DNA of 64,000 nucleotides from positions 124,001-188,000 of the forward strand of contig JADKDU010000003.1 in assembly GCA_016714495.1 (NCBI GenBank). The letters run 5' to 3'. This document shows positions 60,414 through 64,000 of the stretch, in pieces. Source of the DNA: Hyphomonadaceae bacterium (GTDB lineage: Bacteria > Pseudomonadota > Alphaproteobacteria > Caulobacterales > Hyphomonadaceae). The position numbers were made by a program, and so were the translations under genes. The notes under the pieces were generated by a model. It was not told the DNA's origin, searched no databases, and saw nothing but the letters and a program-made list of their open reading frames with translations. Numbering within the stretch: position 1 is the first letter of the stretch; each line of letters begins with the position of its first letter.

Positions 60414-61802
60414 TTACATCTGCATCGTCCAGCCTTCGACGCCCATGGCGGCCTGGCGGATGGCTTCTGTCAGGGTCGGGTGGGCGTGGGAGGTGCGGGC
60501 GATGTCTTCGGAGGCCGCGCCGAATTCCATGGCGACGCAGAGTTCGGCCACCATCTCGCCGACGCCGACGCCCATCAGGTGCGCGCCGAGGATGCGGTCG
60601 GTCGTGGCGTCGGCCAGGATTTTCACGAAGCCTTCGGTCTCGTGGTTCGTCTTGGCGCGCGAGTTGGCCGAGAACGGGAATTTGCCGGACTTGTAGGCGA
60701 CACCTTCAGCCTTGAGCTCTTCTTCCGTTTTCCCCACCCAGGCGATTTCCGGCTTGGTGTAAACCACGCCCGGAATGATGCCGTAGTCGACATGGCCAGC
60801 CTTGCCCGCGATGGTTTCAGCACAGGCCGTGGCTTCGTCTTCGGCCTTGTGGGCGAGCATCGGACCGCTGGTGACGTCGCCGACGACCCACACCCCTTCG
60901 GCCGACGTGCGGAAGTGATCGTTGGCGATCTGGCCGCGCTTGTCGGGCGTGATGCCGACCGTCTCGAGGCCGAGGCCCTGCGTGTAAGGACGGCGGCCGA
61001 TGGCGAGGAGCACGATGTCGGCGTCGAGCGATTCCGCATCGCCGCCCGCGGCGGGCTGCATCGAGAGCTTGAGCTTGGACTTCAGCTTCTCGACGCCGGT
61101 GACCTTCATGCCGAGTTTGAATTCAATGCCCTGCTTGGTGAAGATGCGCTGGGCCTGCTTGGCGATCTCGCCGTCGGCGCCGGGCAGAATGCGGTCGAGG
61201 TATTCGACGACGGTGACCTCCGCTCCAAGACGGCGCCAGACGGAGCCGAGTTCGAGGCCGATGATGCCGGCGCCGATGACGATCATTTTCTTCGGCACGG
61301 CCTTGAGCGAGAGAGCGCCGGTGGACGAGACGACGCGCTCTTCATCCACGTCGACACCCGGAAGCGGGGTGACTTCGGAGCCGGTAGCGATGACGATGTT
61401 CTTCGTCTGGAGAACCTGGTCGCCGACGACCACGCGGCCGGGACCGTCAATGCGGCCGGAACCGGTTATGACGGTGACCTTATGCTTCTTCATCAGGAAG
61501 GCGACGCCGGCGGTGAGGCCGGAGACGGCGTCGGCTTTCTGCTTGAGCATGTTTTCGAGGTTGAGCTTCAAGCCCGTGACCTCGATGCCGAGGCCGGCGA
61601 AATCCTTGGCCGCCGTCTCGTAGAGTTCCGAAGCGTGCAGCAGCGCTTTCGAGGGGATGCAGCCGACGTTGAGGCAGGTGCCGCCGAGCTTGTCGCGCTT
61701 TTCGACGATCGCGGTCTTGAGGCCAAGCTGGCCACAGCGGATGGCGCAATTGTAGCCGCCGGGGCCGGCGCCGATGATGACGACGTCGTAGCTCTCGCTC
61801 AT
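60414..61802 (-). CDS. lpdA: Dihydrolipoyl dehydrogenase (E3)
   Basis: E3 reoxidises dihydrolipoamide of 2-oxo acid dehydrogenases with FAD and NAD. 462 residues: VVIIGAGPGGYNCAIRCGQL (FAD), KLGGTCLNVGCIPSKALLHA (redox-active disulfide, about 41-53), KMIVIGAGIIGLELGSVWRR (NAD), and HAHPTLTEAIRQAAMGVEGW (His-Glu active site). It belongs with the E2 gene 1.2 kb upstream. ATG 61802. Confidence 0.98.
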   Translation of the reverse strand: MSESYDVVIIGAGPGGYNCAIRCGQLGLKTAIVEKRDKLGGTCLNVGCIPSKALLHASELYETAAKDFAGLGIEVTGLKLNLENMLKQKADAVSGLTAGVAFLMKKHKVTVITGSGRIDGPGRVVVGDQVLQTKNIVIATGSEVTPLPGVDVDEERVVSSTGALSLKAVPKKMIVIGAGIIGLELGSVWRRLGAEVTVVEYLDRILPGADGEIAKQAQRIFTKQGIEFKLGMKVTGVEKLKSKLKLSMQPAAGGDAESLDADIVLLAIGRRPYTQGLGLETVGITPDKRGQIANDHFRTSAEGVWVVGDVTSGPMLAHKAEDEATACAETIAGKAGHVDYGIIPGVVYTKPEIAWVGKTEEELKAEGVAYKSGKFPFSANSRAKTNHETEGFVKILADATTDRILGAHLMGVGVGEMVAELCVAMEFGAASEDIARTSHAHPTLTEAIRQAAMGVEGWTMQM

Positions 61803-61965
61803 GGCAAATGTCCGTCTCAGATCGATTGGGCGCGAGCTATACGCGCCTCGCGCAAAGGGTCAACAAAGGGAATAAAGGGACGATTTTGGCGTGGTTTTGC
61901 TGGGAAATCTGATGGGGGAGTTGAGCCGGGGATCAACCGGCGTCGGCGGGCGTGATATTGGCGGT

Positions 61966-62439
61966 CTAGGCCACGCACTGGATGGGCTGATTGCCGATCG
62001 TGCCGGATTCGAGATCACCGTCTGTCCCGGTGAGGACCATGCAGCCCATCCTGCAAGGGAATGTGTGCGGCGTGCCGGTTTCCTTGTCGGCCGGATTGTC
62101 GATGCTGACATAGCTGTCCGCGATGGTGATCCTGCCGTCGAGATATCCGCCAGAGAGTTGGCCCTTGCAGGTGCGGGTCGTCGCGAAGCCGTTGACCAAA
62201 CGCTTGAGGGTGATGGTTCCCTCGCCGATGATGGCTTCGCCGGCCTTGCAGGCGCTTGACCGCGTGGCCGTGGCCTTTGGCGCGTCGGGGACCATGTTGA
62301 GCAGATCGCCCTCATGGAAGATGCAGCCATTGGGCGTCGTGAAGGCGCGCCATGTGACATCGATAGGCGCCGGGGCCTGAGCGTGGGCGGATGTGGCGAG
62401 CGCCGTCGAAAGAAGAACCAGCGCGACGAAGCGTTTCAT
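61966..62439 (-). CDS. Secreted Cys-rich protein of unknown function
   Basis: 157 residues from ATG 62439: signal peptide (FVALVLLSTALATSAHAQA), then IDVTWRAFTTPNGCIFHEGD, KATATRSSACKAGEAIIGEG, FATTRTCKGQLSGGYLDGRI and CRMGCMVLTGTDGD. Five or six Cys suggest disulfides in the periplasm. I do not recognise a family. It lies between lpdA and the E2 gene with no clear link. Confidence 0.78.
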   Translation of the reverse strand: MKRFVALVLLSTALATSAHAQAPAPIDVTWRAFTTPNGCIFHEGDLLNMVPDAPKATATRSSACKAGEAIIGEGTITLKRLVNGFATTRTCKGQLSGGYLDGRITIADSYVSIDNPADKETGTPHTFPCRMGCMVLTGTDGDLESGTIGNQPIQCVA

Positions 62440-62498
62440 GATCAATCCCAGGTCCCGAAACGGAAGCATGGCTTTCGGGTGCGGCCACGGCAATGCAG

Positions 62499-63050
62499 TC
62501 AGTGCAGCACGCCGCGGAACGCGGCGGCCCATACGAGGCAAGCGACGATGACGGAGAACCAGCCGGCGTTGACGGTGGAGGTCGTGGGACGGGCGTGATC
62601 GGCGGATTGGGCGTCTGGGGCGTGGCGGGCAGTGTATTCGCGCCAGAAGAAATAGGCGCCCTGCCCGATCACCAGCAGGGCAACGAGCCAGGCGGCGGCG
62701 GGGTGCAGCAGGATCATGGCGAGCGCGGTGACGCCCAGCACGACAGCCTGGCCGGCGATCCAGCCGCGGCGGGCGGCGTCGTCGCGATCGGCCCAGCGGT
62801 CGATCGCCTGTTCGGCGGGCGTGCGCGGGACCCGCTTCACGGGAGCTTCGAGATTGCCGTAGCCATCATCGTCCTCGACGCCTTCGGCCTCGAATTCACG
62901 CGTCATCGTCTCGATGCGCGACGTCATGCGGTCGAGCATCATCTCCATGCGGATCTGACGGAACAGCATGACGGCGCCGACGAGCCAGAACAGGCCCGCA
63001 ATGCGGATGATCCATCCGAGGAGGCCGTCGGAGAAGGCCTCGACGGTCAT
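62499..63050 (-). CDS. Membrane protein of unknown function
   Basis: 183 residues: a hydrophobic N-terminus (LLGWIIRIAGLFWLVGAVML), an amphipathic helix with many Met (MEMMLDRMTSRIETMTREFE), an acidic part, then helices IAGQAVVLGVTALAMILLHP, AAAWLVALLVIGQGAYFFW and SVIVACLVWAAAFRGVL. Four transmembrane helices are likely. No family. It lies 6 bases after the E2 gene, so it may be co-transcribed. Confidence 0.75.
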   Translation of the reverse strand: MTVEAFSDGLLGWIIRIAGLFWLVGAVMLFRQIRMEMMLDRMTSRIETMTREFEAEGVEDDDGYGNLEAPVKRVPRTPAEQAIDRWADRDDAARRGWIAGQAVVLGVTALAMILLHPAAAWLVALLVIGQGAYFFWREYTARHAPDAQSADHARPTTSTVNAGWFSVIVACLVWAAAFRGVLH

Positions 63051-63056
63051 GTCTGG

Positions 63057-64000
63057 TTAGAGGTCCAGCAGCAGGCGCTCGGGATCTTCCAGGGCTTCCT
63101 TGACGCGGACGAGGAAGGTGACTGCTTCCTTGCCGTCGACGAGGCGGTGGTCGTAGCTGAGCGCGAGATACATCATCGGGCGGGCGATGATCTTGCCATC
63201 GACGACAACCGGACGCTCCTCAATGCGGTGCATGCCGAGCACCCCGGACTGCGGCGGGTTGAGGATCGGGGTCGACATCAGCGAGCCGTAGACGCCGCCA
63301 TTCGAGATCGTGAACGTGCCGCCCTGCAGGTCGTCCATGGCGAGCTTGCCATCGCGGGCGAGCGCGCCGAGACGGCCGATTTCAGCTTCGATCTCGGCGA
63401 GGGTCATCGTGTCGGCGTCACGCACGACGGGGACGACGAGGCCCTTGTCGGTGCCGACGGCGACCGAGATGTTGTAGAAATTCTTGTAGATGATGTCCGT
63501 GCCGTCGATCTCGGCGTTGACCGAGGGGACTTCCTTCAGGGCGCCGACGCAGGCGCGGACGAAGAAGCCCATGAAGCCGAGCTTCACGCCGTGCTTCTTC
63601 TCGAAGGCGTCCTTGTGACGCTTACGCAGCTCCATCACTTCCGACATGTCGACATCGTTGAACGTCGTGAGCATCGCAGCTGAGTTCTGGGCTTCCTTGA
63701 GACGACGCGCGATGGTCTGGCGCAGGCGCGTCATCTTCACGCGTTCTTCGCGGGGGCCGAGCTCGCGCGGGGCGCGGGGCGCCTCGGGAGCGGCAGGCGC
63801 GCGGGCGGCCGCGGGGGCCGGCGTGTCGGCGACGTAGGCGAGCGCATCGCCCTTGGTCGCGCGTCCGCCCTTGCCCGTGCCCGGAATATCGGCGGCGTCG
63901 ACGCCAGCTTCGGCGGCGATGCGGCCGACCGAAGGAGCGATCTTGTCAGTGGCGCGCGCAGCAGGAGCGGCGGGCGCAGCAGCCGGGGCTTTCGCAGCCG
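63057..64000 (-). CDS. odhB: Dihydrolipoyl succinyltransferase E2 (partial)
   Basis: E2 of the 2-oxoglutarate dehydrogenase complex. The window shows 313 C-terminal residues; the lipoyl domain lies past the right edge. Seen are an Ala/Pro linker, the E3/E1-binding domain (APSVGRIAAEAGVDAADIPG, then GKGGRATKGDALAYV), and the catalytic domain (KMTRLRQTIARRLKEAQNSA, MTLAEIEAEIGRLGALARDG, GTFTISNGGVYGSLMSTPIL, LALSYDHRLVDGKEAVTFLV with the H-x-x-x-D-G motif near the end). The succinyl rather than acetyl type is taken from the ISNGGVYGSL and SYDHRLVDG forms. Confidence 0.95.
   Translation of the reverse strand, partial: AAKAPAAAPAAPAARATDKIAPSVGRIAAEAGVDAADIPGTGKGGRATKGDALAYVADTPAPAAARAPAAPEAPRAPRELGPREERVKMTRLRQTIARRLKEAQNSAAMLTTFNDVDMSEVMELRKRHKDAFEKKHGVKLGFMGFFVRACVGALKEVPSVNAEIDGTDIIYKNFYNISVAVGTDKGLVVPVVRDADTMTLAEIEAEIGRLGALARDGKLAMDDLQGGTFTISNGGVYGSLMSTPILNPPQSGVLGMHRIEERPVVVDGKIIARPMMYLALSYDHRLVDGKEAVTFLVRVKEALEDPERLLLDL

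Overview
The window reads as chromosome of a GC-rich alphaproteobacterium, most likely of the Hyphomonadaceae/Caulobacterales group. The grounds are the block rplU-rpmA ... obgE-proB-proA ... nadD ... rsfS-rlmH-(LytM)-ctpA-(divergent deacetylase)-rppH, an alphaproteobacterial atpHAGD operon, a 2-oxoglutarate dehydrogenase E2/lipoamide dehydrogenase locus, large TonB receptors and many 4-base ATGA/GTGA stop-start overlaps. The placement rests on gene content and codon style; no rRNA or tRNA is present to confirm it.

Layout. 0-7.1 kb: ribosomal proteins L21/L27, four GNAT acetyltransferases, ObgE and proline synthesis (ProB, ProA), with the remnant of an HxlR regulator. 7.3-10.3 kb: a tightly overlapped three-gene cluster coding for a coiled-coil polytopic membrane protein, a VWA-like lipoprotein and a second lipoprotein; I know no described system that matches it. 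10.3-10.9 kb: nadD. 10.9-20.5 kb: an accessory block between nadD and rsfS, with an ECF42-type sigma factor and its YCII/VOC/SRPBCC neighbours, two TonB-dependent receptors and an HxlR regulator. 20.6-26.2 kb: rsfS, rlmH, a degenerate LytM factor, ctpA, a divergent polysaccharide deacetylase and rppH.

26.2-35.0 kb (minus strand): ATP synthase F1 genes. atpH, atpA, atpG and atpD are contiguous and end in an intrinsic terminator. atpC lies 4 kb further on, beyond a TIR-transmembrane protein with a pesticin/lysozyme-like C-terminus, two paralogous secreted proteins that flank it, and a metallophosphoesterase. 35.5-43.7 kb: an old yellow enzyme, a large redoxin/cytochrome c/copper monooxygenase/EF-hand lipoprotein, a PadR-regulated membrane protein, a TonB-C-like lipoprotein and pyruvate kinase. 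43.7-51.8 kb: a Crp/Fnr regulator behind three tandem palindromes, a HisKA_2 kinase, enoyl-CoA hydratase, an ETF-beta-type methyltransferase, a VOC protein, a LysR regulator, GST and a cytochrome c. 51.9-64 kb: priA, xerC, small lipoproteins, amidase, EamA permease, an HSL-type hydrolase, lpdA and the 3' two-thirds of the E2 gene.

At least six recognisable genes (rplU, nadD, a VOC gene, the ECF sigma gene, a lipoprotein gene and a LysR gene) are out of frame, and every break is best explained by one or two missing bases. Because rplU and nadD are normally needed for growth, base-deletion errors in the assembly are the simplest explanation, so the broken genes should not be taken as biologically dead without read-level checks.
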